From Chitinophagaceae bacterium (GTDB lineage: Bacteria > Bacteroidota > Bacteroidia > Chitinophagales > Chitinophagaceae), in NCBI GenBank assembly GCA_947456805.1, contig CANGTN010000007.1, forward strand, positions 1 to 64,000: 64,000 nt of DNA, written 5' to 3'. This document shows positions 63,447-64,000 of the stretch, piece by piece. The translations under genes and the position numbers were made by a program. Within the stretch, counting starts at the first letter, position 1; each line of letters begins with the position of its first letter. Under the pieces are notes generated by a model, which saw only the letters and a list, made by a program, of their open reading frames with translations, was not told the DNA's origin and did not search any database.

Positions 63447-63893
63447 ATGAATACAGGATTATTGCATTTACACAATTTACTTCGCTGGGTAATTATCATT
63501 TTGTTATTGATAACAATATTTCAATCTTTTAGTAAGAAGCAGGGACTAGTAAAATCAAGTTTATACTTACTTATTGCGGCTCATATAACATTGGTAATTG
63601 GATTGTATCAGTGGTATTTTAGTGTAAATGTTGGATTAAAAGGGTTCTTAGAAAGAATGGGAAGTATTGGTGCAATAATGAAAGATGGCTTTGCAAGATT
63701 TTGGGTAGTAGAACATTTTTTAGGAATGGTAATTGCAATTCTTCTAATCACAATAGCCAGAGGCAAAGCAAAAAAATTAAATTACGGGGCAGCAGGTTGG
63801 TTGTATTTAATTGCTTTTATTATAATCATGGTTTCAATTCCATGGCCTTTTCGTTTGGGTATTGGTCGTCCTATTTTTCCAGGAGTACATTAA
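63447..63893 (+). CDS. Small four-helix membrane protein (cytochrome b-like pattern)
   Basis: 148 residues with four membrane helices (about 10-30, 38-58, 85-105, 112-135). Conserved-looking histidines lie near helix ends: HLHNLLRW, AAHITLVIG and VVEHFLGMV. Such spaced histidines could bind heme, as in small cytochrome b-like proteins of this phylum, but this is not proven. It is 82 bp after the PD40 gene on the same strand. Confidence 0.65.
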   Translation: MNTGLLHLHNLLRWVIIILLLITIFQSFSKKQGLVKSSLYLLIAAHITLVIGLYQWYFSVNVGLKGFLERMGSIGAIMKDGFARFWVVEHFLGMVIAILLITIARGKAKKLNYGAAGWLYLIAFIIIMVSIPWPFRLGIGRPIFPGVH

Positions 63894-64000
63894 TATTTTT
63901 CAATTTTTTAGTTGATAAAATAACTTTTTAAAATTGAAGTATTGATTGCAACTTGTTTTGTTCTTTTTATATTTTTTAAACCAATTTCAATAAAATGGTT

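Overview
This 64 kb window is chromosomal DNA of a low-GC member of the Bacteroidota, most likely in or near the family Chitinophagaceae. The signs are type IX secretion (T9SS) sorting domains, a TonB receptor with a CarboxypepD_reg-like N-terminus, TAnnTTTG-type -7 promoter motifs, few Shine-Dalgarno sequences, a B12-dependent ribonucleotide reductase and a bacterial GGGP synthase. I see no rRNA, tRNA, CRISPR array, insertion sequence or integrase. Almost all of the window is tightly packed chromosomal genes.

Layout. 0-9 kb: two different clpP genes followed by clpX, a small helical ORF, then (minus strand) a LolC/E-type permease, rbfA and a bifunctional (p)ppGpp enzyme, and a plus-strand ABC exporter. 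9-13.5 kb: an ATP synthase operon atpB-E-F-H-A that ends in a strong terminator without atpG. 13.6-20 kb: an ECF sigma factor and a carotenoid cluster (crtI, crtB, idi, crtD, cruF, crtZ) suited to a 1'-hydroxylated, 3-hydroxylated monocyclic carotenoid of the saproxanthin type; no lycopene cyclase is present. 20-27.6 kb: greA, a HIT protein, ruvC, a flippase-like membrane protein with a DUF3108 partner, a LytS/LytTR two-component pair and dxs. 27.8-32.5 kb: three adjacent paralogous secreted proteins built like phage tail fibres, with a common N-terminus, a shared middle and exchanged C-terminal tips (C1q-like or HxH collar-like). 32.6-39.5 kb: a Nat-type ABC transporter, uvrC, a lipoprotein, and an ECF sigma factor with a membrane-anchored beta-barrel partner. 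39.6-43 kb: a DUF1800/DUF1501 pair, the second carrying both a Tat signal and a T9SS sorting domain. 43-64 kb: a decayed gene, fumC, a GNAT, phoD, nrdJ, GGGP synthase, a five-gene operon with crcB and pyrophosphatase, phoH, a TonB receptor, a T9SS cargo protein, rpe, a TPR lipoprotein, a PD40 propeller protein and a small membrane protein.

How the genes work together. dxs, idi, crtB and crtI together supply and consume isoprenoid precursors for pigment, and GGGP synthase is another consumer of polyprenyl diphosphates. ClpX with two peptidases, the (p)ppGpp enzyme, GreA and the ECF/LytTR regulators form a stress and regulatory layer. CrcB beside pyrophosphatase suggests a fluoride-protection unit. 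The most unusual locus is the tail-fibre-like cluster at 27.8-32.5 kb. Its mosaic similarity suggests duplication and recombination that swap tips on a conserved secreted stalk.
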